A stretch of 64,000 nt of DNA from Talpa occidentalis (Eukaryota; Chordata; Mammalia; Eulipotyphla; Talpidae): positions 75,685,106 through 75,749,105 of the forward strand of contig NW_023601104.1 of NCBI RefSeq assembly GCF_014898055.3, in the 5' to 3' direction. The translations under genes and the position numbers were made by a program. The notes under the pieces are model-generated. The model was not told the origin of the DNA, ran no database searches, and saw nothing but the letters and a program-made list of their open reading frames with translations. Positions 1 to 12,240 of the stretch are shown in pieces (within the stretch, counting starts at the first letter, position 1; each line of letters begins with the position of its first letter).

Positions 1-70
1 CGGAATAATTAAGAACATAATGAAATATAAAGTATTGAAAATAGGATTGGATGAGCCCAGCCACATGAAT

Positions 71-160
71 GATAGATATCAGTAGGTAGGTAGACAGATA
101 GGTCGGTAAGTAGGTAGTTAAGTAGACAGATATATAGCAGATGGGTGGATGGGTGGAGAT
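71..160. repeat. Imperfect tetranucleotide repeat (TAGG/TAGA)n
   Basis: Repeated 'gtaggtag', 'agacagata' and 'gatgggtggatggg' motifs form a decayed tetranucleotide microsatellite. Confidence 0.75.
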
Positions 161-1924
161 AGCACTTGCTTACAATAGAATGCTAAAAATCAACTAACTA
201 GAGTTAGAAAATAATCTTTTTGCAACCTTCATGACAAAAGTTGGCTTAGGCAAGAATCAACAATGAATGTTAAGTTTAAGGGGTAAATTTTGATTTGCTT
301 GTTAGTTGCTAGTGAAAAAAGAAATAATGAAGAAATCAGATAATACCTTAATGTCACTGGTGTTCTGCTTTCAGTGTGGCCAAGTAAGTTCCTATCAGAC
401 CAACCCTCTACAGATAACTGTAAACTTTAGACAAAATTGAAACAAAACAAAACCCACTGCCTAATGATACTGGAGTCAACTAGAGCAGGCAAATTCTGGA
501 GGGGAGTCAACATTTGGAACAGGGTGAGTTTCCTACTTTTACTGCTCTTTAATTTACACCCAGTGAGATCACCAAAACTGGTAGAAAGCTTTCTTTCTGG
601 CCAAAGGAACCAGAGGACAGAGTTCAGGGCAACTAGAGCCACTGGAATGTGAAGGGAGAATCTTACAAGGGAGACGGAAAAACAATAGCCCCAAATTCTA
701 TGTATAAATTTGCCCTCGTCTCTGACTAAGCCCTGAACCATGCTTTCATAGGCAGATACCAGCCTGCTCAACTAAAGATGAAGAATTAAGCTGAGAGTTG
801 AGCAGTTGTTGAAAAGTCAGAACTTAGTTTGGTCCAAACTAAGTTACTTAAAGCAAAACAAAACATTATTTGGAGGAATATAATAGAATCCAGAGTATCT
901 AACAAGATAGTGTTTGCCATGTCTAAGATATAATCCAGAATGCACATTGCCATTGAGCAGCAGGTGTATATCCCGTGACTCCATATGTGATGTCCTGAGA
1001 AGCATCATCTCTGTATTCTCTCCAAGAATACAAAATCTAAGGACACATCAGACAAACAAAAGGGAGGGTCATTCTCTTTAAAAACAAGAAAAGCTGAGGG
1101 AGGGGAATGTATTCTCCAAAGACATCAATGTCACAAAAGTAAATGGCAGAGAAAATGTTCCAGGTAAGAGGTAACTAAAGAGATACAACTAATTGCACTA
1201 TGTGATCCTAGACTGGATCCTTCTTGGAAAGAAGGAAAATGCTCTGAAAGACATTCTTGGGTAATTGGCAAAATTGGAGTATTCAAGAGAGATTAGAAAA
1301 AAGTGTCAGTGTTAAATTTACTTAAGTTGAAAATTGTACTGTGATTATGTAAGAAAATATAATATAGGAACTACACACCGAAGCAAAGAATTACATACAC
1401 AACTTTTCAACGGCATGTGTGTTTTTGTGTTGTATGGGTAGAGAAAGAGAAAGCAATAAGGACAAATGATGAAGCAAGTTTCCAAAATTAAAAAAAAAAA
1501 AAAATTTTAATCATGGGATTAAACTTGAATAAAAAACAAACAAAAACCCTTTGGTTTAGAAAGATTTTTAATCTCCTTGCATTTACTATTTCTAATTTTT
1601 TCCATAGAATTTTTTTTTTTACACGCACAAAGACTAACATTGAAAAACTGATTTAGGAGTATATGGTTTTATTCTTGTGCTTTATTACAAATAACAAATG
1701 AGAAGCATGCTCTGTTGGATGGTAGCTGACTCCAGCTGCATAACATAACATAATCATCCACCGTGACCTCTATGATATTTTTCTTATGATTCTCACCATT
1801 TCAATTCTAAATACATTCATGGGCCCATTAGTGCCCTGCGATCCTATGCAAAGAATTAGCTCGAACATGTGTTCTTCTATTCTTTCTTCTGTTTTAGCTC
1901 TGCGGTCACTTTGTTGGCTTTCTT

Positions 1925-2217
1925 TTTTTAAAAAGATTTATTTATTTGTACAAGAACTGGGGTACAGGTCAGAGGTGCGGGAGGGAGGGTGAGATAATTC
2001 ACCAGAGACAGAGCAGGGAGCACAACAGGCAGAGGGACTGAAGACACTGCTTCAGAGGGGAGAAGACACTGCTGAGGGGAGCAGCGGGCGAGGCAGGAGA
2101 AGTCTACCACGCCATGTGGGTTTCTCTCTGGCCGGCTGGGAATCAAACCTGCTCTGCAGAGGCTGCGGACAGCTTCACAGCGCAGTGCTCAACCTGCTGC
2201 ACCACTGGGGGAGGCCC
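1925..2217 (-). mobile_element. tRNA-derived SINE, minus orientation
   Basis: Starts with the T-run and 'aagatttatttattt' tail and ends in the head 'accactgggggaggccc'. The flanking duplication 'tgttggctttctt' occurs before the T-run and again from 2218. Type with 'ctggggtacaggtc'. Confidence 0.93.
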
Positions 2218-3229
2218 TGTTGGCTTTCTTGGTTTTACCTGTTTGCAGGATTTTTTGTATTCTTAATATCAGTAATACTTAATATATTTTTTAATTTTGC
2301 TGAAGTCTTGTAGATTTATAAAAACTGTGCTGTAATGTTAAAGTCTGATTTTTGTTTAAGATGTTACTTTATAAACAAAAGCCAAACAAGCCTGTCAAAT
2401 AATGTCACATGATTATTCCCAGTTTGGGGTGATATTGCAATATTTGTTGTCTCAGAACTATCAGGGGTTTGGCGTCCTTCCTTGCAGTGTTTTAATTAGA
2501 AGGTAAATTTTGTAGAAAAAGGATGACATGTTACTTTATATATGCTTTTTCTTATAAACCATTCCTTTTGTGTGCTAGGCTCGTCAAGATTAAATTACTT
2601 GAAATTTCTTTGACAAATTAATGTTCTGTCATTTCATCTGGCATTTTTGACGTCCTCATCTTGTAAATTTACATTGTTTGCACATTATTTATGTGCTTGG
2701 ATAGTTTCTGTGACAGCAGTTACATTCATGTGATATAGATAATGACTTTTTTCACTGTCCAGTGTGTTACACTTTCTAAGACATGTAGAAAGAAATGGAA
2801 ATAAGTAGGAATTTTAATTCTGTATAATTTACATTCAGTCTGAGTTAATATGAGACACTTGAGTGAAAAGCATTTCATGTATCTAAGGTGATGCTATAGA
2901 AGAAACTGAAGTAGCAAGACTGAGCTTTTGATATCTAGGCAAGGGGAGAATTGTTTTCAGCTGGAATTAATCTTTGATTTTTTTTTTTTTCCTTGAAGAA
3001 AGTGGTCCTAGAATGAGACTTTGAACAGTGTCTGGTTTTATATTTATATTGTCAAACTGAGAAGTTCAGTAATGCCAAGAATTATGGATGAGATTTAAGG
3101 AAAGGAGAATGACAGTGTTTTGTTACAGTTACAAGGAAACTATAGTTTCTGAATACTGAATATTGAATAGAGAGAAATAAGTTGATACCAGTTGATAAAG
3201 GCTTCAAGGAACTACTTTATAGAATAGTT

Positions 3230-3480
3230 TTGATTGAATTTGAAAAGCAGCAGATTCTTAATAAAGTAACTGACACATCAGGAGGGTGGTGTTTCAGAAG
3301 GCTGACTCTGGAAAGGATGTGTAAGATGAGTTAGATTAGGGAGAAATGAGAGTAAAGGAAAACCAGTTAGGAACCTATTGCGAATTTAGGTTTGAGTTGA
3401 TTAAAATTGAGGTTAGGATGGTGGCATTGAAATAGAGAAATGTGACAGAACTTTTGATGTAGGAAACTGAGGAAGGGGAG
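3230..3480 (-). mobile_element. L2 (CR1-clade LINE) remnant, antisense
   Basis: The order of motifs 'gctgactctgg', 'aaccagttaggaacctattgc' (split here as shorter runs) and 'ggatggtggcattg' resembles the antisense of the L2 reverse-transcriptase region. It is strongly diverged. Recognition is by memory of the consensus, so the edges are approximate. Confidence 0.45.
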
Positions 3481-3816
3481 CCGGTAGGTAGTGATAAGTC
3501 GATTAGTCTGAAAAGAAGTGGTCAGAGGTGCCACAGAGCACTTTCCATAGGGGTAGACAGTTAAGGGGTTTGAGGCAAGTAGGGGATGATGACATGTCTG
3601 TTCAGGGAAGCCTGGGCCAAATGAAGACTTCCCTCCTATCCATCTTTTTAGACAGGAGAAACTTTTATGTGTTTAAAGCAGAAGGAAAAAGACAGTAGTC
3701 AGGAAAATAATAATCTACTTTAGGAGCTTTCAAATAATCCTTTCATCTTTAGGTCACTGTCCTAATAGTTTCTGTCTCACATTATTTAATGACTGACTTT
3801 CTTGTTCTTACTTCAG

Positions 3817-3885
3817 ATACAGAAACAGCAAGGCCTTCCAATTCCAAAATCACCACCACGCTGGGTCTGGTCGTCCATGCTGCAG
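3817..3885 (+). CDS. SLC39A9: SLC39A9 exon (residues 135-157 region)
   Basis: Begins after acceptor 'cttcag' and ends before donor 'gtaggg'. The exon enters at codon position 2 (the 'at' of a GAT Asp) and leaves after the first base of an Ala codon. It encodes [20 protein letters not shown] plus HAA, the loop and start of the TM4 metal-binding helix. Confidence 0.95.
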
Positions 3886-6800
3886 GTAGGGTTGGATTGC
3901 AGAACCCCTTTCTTTTCTGCCACACAAGGGGAGGTTTCATGTTTACAATATAAGGAGCATCCTCTTTAAACACTAGGCTTGTCTGGCCTTCCTTTTGGGA
4001 AAGGGTTATATTTTTTAATGGATGAGGTAAAATATCTTGTGCACATGAAAATTACATGAAATTCAAATTGCTGTGTCCAAAAATAAAGCTTTTGTTTGAA
4101 TACAGCCATCCCCACTTGTTTATGTATTATCCATGGCTGGTTTTGAGCAGTAACTGCCAACTTGAGTAGTTTTGAGAGACCAGATGGCCTGTGAAACCTG
4201 AACTATTTCTTATCTGAGCATTTAAGGAAGTTTGCTGACATCTGCCCTATAATCTTGTCTGGAAAAAAGCCTGGGCACTTTTGTACTGCTGCCCAGTATA
4301 TACCCAAAGTGCCAGTTTAGAAAGAGGCAGGCTACACAAGCCTGAGCATAGCTGACTGGTCATACCTTAGAACATGACCCAGAACTAGCTCCAGTAGAAG
4401 GATTCTGCCATTGACAAACAAAGGCAGGTGAAAGATGGCACATTGTTATTATCTGGACCTTTCTAGTTGCTAATCAAAAAATACATCCTTTCTTAACAAA
4501 AAATTCATCCTTTCAGCCAATATTTACTTACTAAGTTTATATTGGTCTTCTCTGTAGAGTTGTAGTGTCATTTTTTTAATCTGAAAAATGGAGAAATGGT
4601 TCCTTTAAAATTCTTGGATATTTATTATTACAATGTAATTAATTAATTTTTGAGCTTTATACTTTTTCCAATAATAGCAACAACGATAGCTGACATTGAG
4701 TATTCTGGGCTAAATCCTTTACGTGTGTTATCTCATTTGACCTTCATGAAAACCTTAAGAACGCAGCAGCAGCTTCTACTTTATTAAGCCCATTGCAAAG
4801 ATGAGAAGGTTAAGGTTCAGAAAGACTAGGTAATCTTCAGGCAGTCAAAGCCAACCCTCTCTGACTCTGCAGCCCACATTCAACGACTACCCTGTTAGCA
4901 GTTGACATTTATTGTTTGTTTCATTTTTCCCAAATTTAGCTGACGGTGTTGCTTTGGGAGCAGCAGCTTCAACTTCACAGACGAGTGTCCAGTTAATTGT
5001 GTTTGTGGCGATAATGCTACATAAGGTAAGCAACATTTTGGCATTTTGGTATAAGATTTGATATTGCGTATATTCATAATTAAAATCTCTCTTGGTCATT
5101 AACATTTTCCTGGAATGGGAAACTTTTTTTTTTTTTTTTTTTTTAGTTATTTCATAATTATTTTTGGAGAATAGAATAAATCAATCTGTTTAAAAAAAAT
5201 TTTTTTTTTTGCTATCATTTTCTTTTTTTTTTTTTTAATAGAGGCATGTTTTATTTATTTATTTATTTATTTGTGTTTTTTTTTTGTTAGTTTGTTTATA
5301 CATGCACTGGGTACAGTCAGAAGCGCGGGAGGGTGAGAGAATTCACCAGAGCCAAAGCGGGAAGCAGAGCAGGCAGAAGGACCGAAGTACACTGCTGAGG
5401 GGAGCAGCAGGCGGCAGGAGAGGTCTGCACGCCATGTGGGACCCTCCTCCTGTGGCCGGGGAGCAGCCGGGGATCGAACCGGTGCGGCAGAGGCCGCGGG
5501 CAGCTTCGCAACCCAGCGCTCAAACGCTGCGCCACCGGGGAGGCCCTGCTATCATTTTCTTAAAACTTAGTTGTGAAGGGTTTTTTGGTGTGTGGTCATA
5601 CATACAAGCTGTGAGCATATTTGAAACATGTGAAAGCATATGTGAAACATATTTCTATGTTTCTTAATAATTTTTGTTCATATTTTTGTTTTCTTAAATT
5701 ATTGTCTCAACTATTTCTATCTTTCTGCTGTCCAGTAAACACACACACACAAGTGGGGATATTTTCTTAGCTTAGAATAAGAATTCCTAAAAGTCAGAAT
5801 TCAGTCTCAGTACAATGCCTGGCTTTTTTGTAGGTAGTTCAAATGACATATATTTCTTAATGTAGAGGCAGTCTATATTGCTGTATTTTTCTTTTACAGG
5901 CACCAGCTGCCTTTGGGCTGGTTTCCTTCTTAATGCACGCTGGCCTAGAGCGGAATCGAATCAGAAAACACTTACTGGTCTTCTCACTGGCAGCACCAGT
6001 TATGTCCATGGTGACTTACTTAGGACTGAGTAAGGTGAGTCTCACTCCGAGCTTATCTAGACAAATGTCTTACTCTTGTGATTAGCTGGAACTTATGGTC
6101 TCTTGTGTTGAATTTTTCAATAAATTACTCCCTCAAACTAAAGGGTAAAGTGAGGAGTAAAAACCTGTGCAAGGTAAACGTCTTAATTCCAAGTCAGTCC
6201 TCTTCATAAATTTAGAGCATCTTCTTATTCATTTAGCTCAAAAACATTTTTCTATCTGTTCCAAAAATATTTGCACAAATACATGATAGTACTTCAATCT
6301 GTAATATAAGGTATCTAACCACACATGCTAATTTTACTTGACAGATGTATAAGTCACAACAATACATATTTAGTGCTTAAGTAGGCCCATGAAGCAGGAC
6401 TAACATGCCATGCAGCAACTCTGAGAACAGTAGGAAATACGGAGAGATATCTTTATTCCTCGAAGATGCAAATCCGTGTACTGCCAGCTCTCATATCACT
6501 GATAGCACTGAACATAGCTTCAGACCTGAAGTGACATGTGTCATTTGTCCGCTCAGAGCCTGGGCATTCTCTCCTCTTGTTGAATTTGGACCTTCCCATT
6601 CTTTCTGCTAAGGCTGCAGTGCTGAGCAACCCCCCCCCCACCCGCCCGCCCCCATTTTACTTAAATGTCAACTGGCAGACAACAGAAGAAGATCTTCTGG
6701 TCTTCTTCTCAAGTCTAGTTCATGGGAACTGCTTTCCCCCATACTGTCTCTAAGCCACTGATTCTTCTGAATGCCATTCAATTCATATCTGATACATGAT

Positions 6801-8167
6801 ACAGTAAAACATGTATTAAAAGAAACGTAAGATGCAGTTTGCAGCAACATGGATGGAGCTAGAAGGGATCATGCTCAGCGAAGTAAGTCAGAAAGAAAAA
6901 GAAAAATACCGGATGGTCTCACTCATAGCAGGAATTTAGGAAATCTAAATAAAGGATCAGGAAAAAGACTAATTAATACAAAGTGAAAATCAAAATCAAC
7001 AGGCAATTATAAACTAGAAACAAACTACAGCAGGGGAGGGGGCGGGGAGAGGAAGGATTAGGGTCAAAATAAGGGGGGATGCAATTGTATGGGGAATATA
7101 ACCAAAATGAAAACGCATACATTGTGCAAAAATGAAAAAATGATGTAAGAATTATATAAAGTAAAATATTAAAAAAAAAAAGAAACGTGAGAAATTAGAT
7201 GGTCAAAAAATGGTTAAGGTCCTATTAACCAAGGGTTTGTTTATCAGGATTATTAACAAATGAGTTGTTATAAAGCCTCTTCTTGTTCATCTGAAGAGTC
7301 TTATCTTTCAGTCAATGAGCAATAAGTAGTTCTTTGTTTAATACTGCCCTACTTATCACCTTGTTAATCAGTATGTTTTTAGCACTTTTGACAGGCATTA
7401 ATAATTCTGGAGGCATGGAGTTACATGTTACCTGTTCTTAAAATTTTAATTAATTGTCTTAGTCCATAGGTCCATTTTTTTAATGGAAAAGCTTGAAATT
7501 AATTGTATAAAGATTAGCTATGAGCTGTTTCTAAGCTCTGTAGAGCAGGTACCCACTTGACTACTGCTGTATCTCCCACCACCCTATAGCCTGGTGGTGC
7601 ATGCATAGAGGATGTTTATTAAATATTAGTAAGAATAAATAAGTGAATATGTGAAATTTAGTATCTGCATTATGGTACTGTTGATTCCATCTTAGGAAAA
7701 GTACACACCAAACCTGTTCAAGGAGACTTGAATTTTGTTTGAAAAAGAAATTATGTACATCACCAATAGTCTTGAATCCATATTTGGAAGCTTTCCATAA
7801 TAACATAAAATCTCTCTGACCTCAGAATGTCCCCAGGATCACAGATAGCACCAGTTACAAGTTATTTTTTATTGGAACTTCTTCCTGTGCCTGAGTTTTA
7901 CTTGACTTAATTTTTCTTCTCTCTCTTAATTCACAGAGCAGTAAAGAAGCCCTTTCAGAGGTCAATGCCACTGGAGTGGCCATGCTTTTCTCTGCTGGGA
8001 CATTTCTTTATGTTGCTACAGTACACGTCCTCCCTGAGGTGGGCGGAATGGGGCACAGTCACAAATCTGACCCCGCTGGGGGGAGAGGCCTCAGCCGCCT
8101 GGAAGTGGCAGCCCTGGTTCTGGGTTGCCTCATCCCACTCATCCTGTCAATAGGACACCAGCATTAA
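3817..8167 (+). CDS. SLC39A9: SLC39A9 (ZIP9) zinc transporter, last four coding exons
   Basis: Spliced exons 3817-3885, 4940-5025, 5900-6034 and 7937-8167 encode the C-terminal 173 residues of ZIP9, human residues 135-307; the 5' exons lie left of the window. ZIP9 is a multipass zinc (ZIP/SLC39) transporter of the Golgi and plasma membrane that moves zinc into the cytosol; it is also reported as a membrane androgen receptor. The metal-site helices are visible: VVHAAADGVALG gives the His and Asp of TM4 (H155, D159), and IMLHKAPAAF gives the TM5 His (H185). Three more hydrophobic segments follow ([52 protein letters not shown]), and the protein ends at GHQH-stop. All exon borders are AG/GT and the frame is kept throughout. 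Differences from my recollection of human ZIP9 are conservative (for example LLVFSLAAP for LLVFALAAP). No break is seen. Confidence 0.97.
4685..4893 (-). mobile_element. MIR remnant, antisense
   Basis: The antisense MIR order is recognisable: 'tctcatttgaccttcatgaa', then 'cccattgcaaagatgagaag', then a lookup to 'ctctgactctgcagcc'. It lies 47 bp upstream of an SLC39A9 exon. Confidence 0.6.
4940..5025 (+). CDS. SLC39A9: SLC39A9 exon (TM4-TM5 metal site)
   Basis: Acceptor 'aaatttag', donor 'gtaagc'. Encodes the rest of TM4 ([16 protein letters not shown]) and most of TM5 ([13 protein letters not shown]), including the Asp and His zinc ligands. A degraded MIR ends within 50 bp upstream of the acceptor. 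Confidence 0.95.
5225..5545 (-). mobile_element. tRNA-derived SINE, minus, 'cactgggtacagtcag' subtype
   Basis: Flanked by copies of 'tgctatcattttctt' (about 5210 and 5546). The body is GC-rich and little diverged, ending 'gcgccaccggggaggccc'. It carries an extra 3' block 'agaggcatgttttattt' also seen in the copy at 28405-28735. Confidence 0.93.
5900..6034 (+). CDS. SLC39A9: SLC39A9 exon (residues 187-231)
   Basis: Exactly 45 codons, phase 0 on both sides. Acceptor 'cttttacag', donor 'gtgagt'. Encodes [20 protein letters not shown] through MVTYLGLSK: the end of TM5, a short basic loop and the next membrane span. Confidence 0.96.
6832..7175 (+). mobile_element. 5'-truncated L1, sense
   Basis: Begins in the ORF2 end ('gcaacatggatggagctaga', 'atgctcagcgaagtaagtca') and runs through the 3' UTR ('gcaattgtatggggaatata') into an A-run. 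The target duplication is 'aaagaaacgtaaga' before and 'aaagaaacgtgaga' after. About 340 bp. Confidence 0.9.
7525..7640 (+). mobile_element. L2 3'-end remnant
   Basis: The order 'taagctctgtagagcaggta', 'gctgtatctcccaccaccct' and 'gtttattaaatatt' matches the sense 3' end of L2. Degraded. Confidence 0.5.
7937..8167 (+). CDS. SLC39A9: SLC39A9 terminal coding exon
   Basis: Acceptor 'ttcacag'. 76 codons plus TAA. Starts [17 protein letters not shown] and ends SIGHQH, the conserved ZIP9 C terminus. It contains the last two membrane spans and the His-containing loop VGGMGHSHK between them. Confidence 0.97.
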   Translation, partial: SSKEALSEVNATGVAMLFSAGTFLYVATVHVLPEVGGMGHSHKSDPAGGRGLSRLEVAALVLGCLIPLILSIGHQH

Positions 8168-10053
8168 TCTGGTTCCAGCCTCAACCTATGGCCGTTTACC
8201 ATCCCGTGAGACGAGCCGGCACCTGACAGCTGCTCACTTCCTCCGTCTCTTGTCTCACCTTGCCCATCTCCACCTGTATTCCTAGAGTCCAGAGGGAGGT
8301 GAGATTAAAACCTGGAGTAATGGAAAGCTTTTAGAGTAGAAACAACACATAGGATTGGACATAGACATTCCGTTGTGTTGTCTTTTAAAGGGCCCTTGGC
8401 ATTTGGAGTTTTGATGTTTTTCTTAACCCTATTCTCAGGGAAGATGGAATTTCGTTTTAAGGAAAAGTGGAGAACTTCATGCTCACAATGGAACAGTAAT
8501 TATGAAAGGACAGTGTTCTGTAATTAAGCTAAATCTCTTAGTTTAGAGGCTCTGCCACTTTATCCACTGATTTTTAACATGGTTTTCACCGTGTACTACT
8601 GGTGCTTTAGCATCTATGCCACATGCCTTGATAGAAGGTCATAATGCCCACTGTCTTAGATGCTAAAGATAATTGTAGTTAATTTGGGGCCAGAGTCAGG
8701 AAAATGATGACAAGACACGTTGAAACTGACTTTATACTCGAGACATCCATGAGAAGGGGGTGTCTGGAGAGACGTACTGCACGTGCCTCTCTAAAGAGAG
8801 CCTGCTATTCCATCAAATGGAGCAACTGAGGTGAACTAGCTTCTAAAGAGGTGACTAGTATTTTGTAGCATTTCTTTTTAAGTTTTCTGCAGAATACCTG
8901 CCTCCAAAACATTCTTATAGAAGAGCCAAATTCTAGTAGATTAAGGCCTAGGCTTTCCTTCGAGGACAGTCAGATTCCAGAGTATCTTTGGAAATTAAAG
9001 GGTGTTAAATTTTAAGTGAATTTGAATAGTTGTTGACATCTTTGTAGTAGCATTTTTACAAGTAAGATTACCAAAACCTATGGTGTCCTTTTTTTCTTTC
9101 TAAGTATTTCTCTTAGCAGACCAGCAGACCCTCTGGCAAATACTTGGTGCCCTTGGGAAGAGCTTGGTCAGTGTCACATTACATAAGCACCTGTAGCAGT
9201 GAAGAAAGTCAGGATGTATCACAAATGGGAAGTGTTTGCCTGTTGATATAAAACTTACCGAAATCATGTCTGCTGTCACTTCATCTTTTCCATGCTTTTC
9301 TCCTAACTTTTCCCTTCAACCCTTCCTCCCTGCAATATGCTGCTTACTGCTGGTGGCAATGTTAATATATGTGTGAGTTGAGTTCTCATCAGGACAACCA
9401 CTTCTTGAACTGTGATGATGAAGAAAATACTGTCTTTTCTTTATTCCCTTCAATGAAGTTACCTTTGTGTCAAGTGCAGCCTTAAGATATCATTTCCTCA
9501 TATGTAATGTGGTACAATCACTAATATTCTGGTAATTTAAACAATTGAGATAGTAAAAGTGTTTAACAAACTAGGATATTTTTCCTTATTTGCCAAAATC
9601 CCTGTAAACCTTATGTTATCAAATAAGTGTATAATATTGTATTATTAATTTATTTTGATTTTCTGTACCATTTCAAAACACACTACATAAAGAGGAAACC
9701 AAGACTCTTCTTCAGGGCAGTGAACTTAAGGTTTGTAAAACATTTTATATGATGCATAAGCCAGCATGCCTATGATTTCTTTATTTCCTTCCTAGAGTTT
9801 TCACTGGGTCAGCAGCTTGGAAATGGAACTTGCAGGCCCTCTGCTGACTGTAGACCAAAGTAGTATATATAGGATATGGTTTTGTGTACTGGTGGCAACC
9901 ATTGCATTTGATGTTAAAGCCAACAGGAGGTATTATACAGAAGGGCCTAGTGATTTTCCTGAAAACAACCCTGGCTTATGAGAGTCATGGGGTTTTATCT
10001 GGTCCTTCAAAATGATATGGCTGCCTTGATTCTCTTGCAGATTTACTGTGTTC

Positions 10054-10059
10054 AATAAA
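10054..10059 (+). promoter_or_regulatory. Polyadenylation signal AATAAA (proximal, SLC39A9)
   Basis: Context 'gttcaataaatagcac' followed by the GT-rich 'agtgtctggtttggtttgg', which suits a cleavage site near 10075-10085. Confidence 0.6.
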
Positions 10060-10488
10060 TAGCACATTTTAGTGTCTGGTTTGGTTTGGATAGTAGCACT
10101 TTCTATCATACCGTCGTGTGCAATGATCAGAAATTTGTTCTGCTGGCCAAAGCCTCTTTCAGCAGTGCCTTGCCATCACACTTAAAAGTTGGGCTAGAAT
10201 ATCTTGCTGGGTAGGGCAAGGATCGAACCATCGAACTTCCAAATTTGCCTTCCCCTCTGAACCTCACATTAACAAGCAAACCTTTCATGGACTATCAGCT
10301 CTCAGAAGCTCTGGGCTTTCCCAGATTTTAAAGCTGTTGCCTCAGGAAACCCCCATTTCCTGGTCAGCAGGCAAAAATAGCCATACTAACCTTACAGGGC
10401 TCAAATGCATCTTTAGAACATAGGGAACTGAGTGGCACGGCAGAGCCTCCTTCACTGGGGGAGGGACATGCTCTTAGTAGATGTTGTT

Positions 10489-10522
10489 CCAGGAGAGGCC
10501 AACTTGTGGTTGGCCTCTCTGG
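10489..10522 (+). other. Stem-loop in SLC39A9 3' UTR
   Basis: The left arm 'ccaggagaggccaac' pairs with the right arm 'gttggcctctctgg' (14 pairs, one bulged G) around a 5-nt loop 'ttgtg'. The arms are directly readable; function is unknown. Confidence 0.7.
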
Positions 10523-11815
10523 GCATATCTCAGTTGCGTTTTCCTCTTGTTTAAAACTGCCTCATTAGATGGGGATGCCTTAACGCTTTCTCACCTTTGA
10601 AAACATTGGTCATACTTAAGTTGCTGCCATGATTACAGGTGGAATTTTTGGCTACCAAAGAGATGTAATCGATGATAGTCCTTCCTCATAACCAAAGTTA
10701 ATGTTAATTGCAATTGGACTCTTCTTCCTTGGTAGGGATAGACTTTCTTCAGATTCTAAGTATTCTCTTAGGTGGAAAATTAAACTGAAAAAGTACTACT
10801 GATCTATCCCCTCATGTTCCCCAGTGAATTGCTTATCAGCCCCCATCTCCCCAAAGCAGCAATGTTCCAGGTCTGATGGCTTTGCTGTGCATGCTCTTGC
10901 CAGATTTGTTTTAGATCAAGGTTCTGCTCTGGAGTAGAGAGTTGGAAATGGTACTACCCACAGAGGCTATGTGTTCTTTCCTCCTCCTTTCACTTTTTTA
11001 TTTTCCTATTCCAAACAGTAGAGTCAGCCCTGTGCCTGTATTACAAATCATTAGGAAAAAAAGAGATGGCTGTTTTGAGTGTTCAGTTTTTTTGTAAAAG
11101 AGAAAATGTAATTGTGGAGTTTTGTGTTGTTTATTTTATTTTATTTAACTGGCCTGCTTCTAAGTGTCACTGCCTGGTTTTTCTCTTTTTTCAAGAACTG
11201 GAACTAGGAGGGCACACCAGCATTGGAGTGTATTAAACCCCTCAGATACATGGTAACTAGGTACTGAACATGGGCACTGCTGTCAATGGCAGAAGCTGCC
11301 AAAGAACATTCCTTAACTGCTACAGTGCAAGATGAGAACCGTCTGTAAAGTATTCTCCAGGGGGAACTTGCTTTGCATTAGAAAATTTCTGCTCAATACA
11401 GAATGGTCTCCATCACCCAAAGAGCACTGGTGGTGAATCTGCGAAATTAAAACCAAGGATGTAGCTAGTCCCCTTGTAAGTGAGACATCTCCATTGACCT
11501 CAGGAGACCTGAGGGAAATGTGTGACTGGTAGGAAAGGACTAGACAAACTTGAGGAATTCTCTAGATATGCCCAGCTTAACACAAGGATTGGTGTGTTCT
11601 GATATCATCTTCTAGCAAGTTGGAAGTCTCCTGGGACAGCACTACAGCTCCCCTGGCTCAGCAGCCTGAACAATGACTTTAAATGTCCCTTTTTCTGGAT
11701 CCTTTGTAAACATGAAATCATTCCATGGATGGCTGCCTTATAATTTTGTCCCTTTCCACTTTAATTGTGAATGCTTCAAAAATTGTTCCCCTGTTTTTCT
11801 GATTTGTTTTATGAT

Positions 11816-11821
11816 ATTAAA
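11816..11821 (+). promoter_or_regulatory. Polyadenylation signal ATTAAA (distal, SLC39A9)
   Basis: 'atgatattaaattttt' followed about 55 bp later by the T/GT-rich 'cagtttgtttttctgtttg'. It lies just before the first SINE of the intergenic region and so suits the end of the long transcript. Confidence 0.5.
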
Positions 11822-11949
11822 TTTTTATTAGTGCATACCTTATGTAGTGACTCATTATTTATCCTCTGGGCAGTTTGTTTTTCTGTTTGACAACCAGATG
11901 TGATCCACATTTGAATATTGGAAATGGTAATGAAAATTTTTGAGGACAG

Positions 11950-12228
11950 GGCCTCCCTGGTGGCGAAAGGGGTTAAGACGCAACCTTTGAAGCTATCCGC
12001 AGCCACTGCAGCACTAGCCAGTCCCTGGCCATCCAGGGAGCTACCCATATGGTGCAGCAGACCTCTCCTGACTTGCCCGCTGCTCCCCTCAGCAGTGTAT
12101 TTCAGTCAGTCTGCCTGTTCTGTTCCCCATTCTGGTGATTCCTTTCACCCCCCCTCCCCCCCACATCTCTGGCCTGTACCCCAGTTCTTGTATGCATAAA
12201 TAAATAAATCTTAAAAAAAAAAAAAAAG
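11950..12228 (+). mobile_element. tRNA-derived SINE, plus
   Basis: Complete copy from 'ggcctccctggtggcgaaag' to 'gcataaataaataaatctta' and an A-run. Target duplication 'ttgaggacag' on both sides. Confidence 0.94.
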
Positions 12229-12240
12229 CTTTGAGGACAG

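Larger units (their letters stand above)
1..3816 (+). other. SLC39A9: SLC39A9 intron (3' part)
   Basis: No coding sequence is seen. It holds a TAGG/GATA-type tetranucleotide tract (about 71-160), a SINE at 1925-2217, an A-run near 1490-1505, and a likely antisense L2 remnant around 3230-3480. The rest is AT-rich unique-looking DNA. Confidence 0.8.
3886..7936 (+). other. SLC39A9: SLC39A9 introns between the last four coding exons
   Basis: Introns are 3886-4939, 5026-5899 and 6035-7936. They hold a MIR, a SINE, a short (AC)n run near 5743, a C-rich run near 6630-6655, a truncated young L1 and an L2 3' end. Nothing else recognisable is seen. Confidence 0.85.
8168..11840 (+). other. SLC39A9: Likely SLC39A9 3' UTR
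   Basis: 3.7 kb directly after the stop codon with no interspersed repeat that I can see, whereas repeats are dense on either side; that suggests constraint as transcribed 3' UTR. Two polyadenylation signals are present (AATAAA at 10054, ATTAAA at 11816), so short and long forms are plausible. A GC-rich hairpin lies at 10489-10522. Extent is inferred; RNA data would settle it. Confidence 0.65.
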
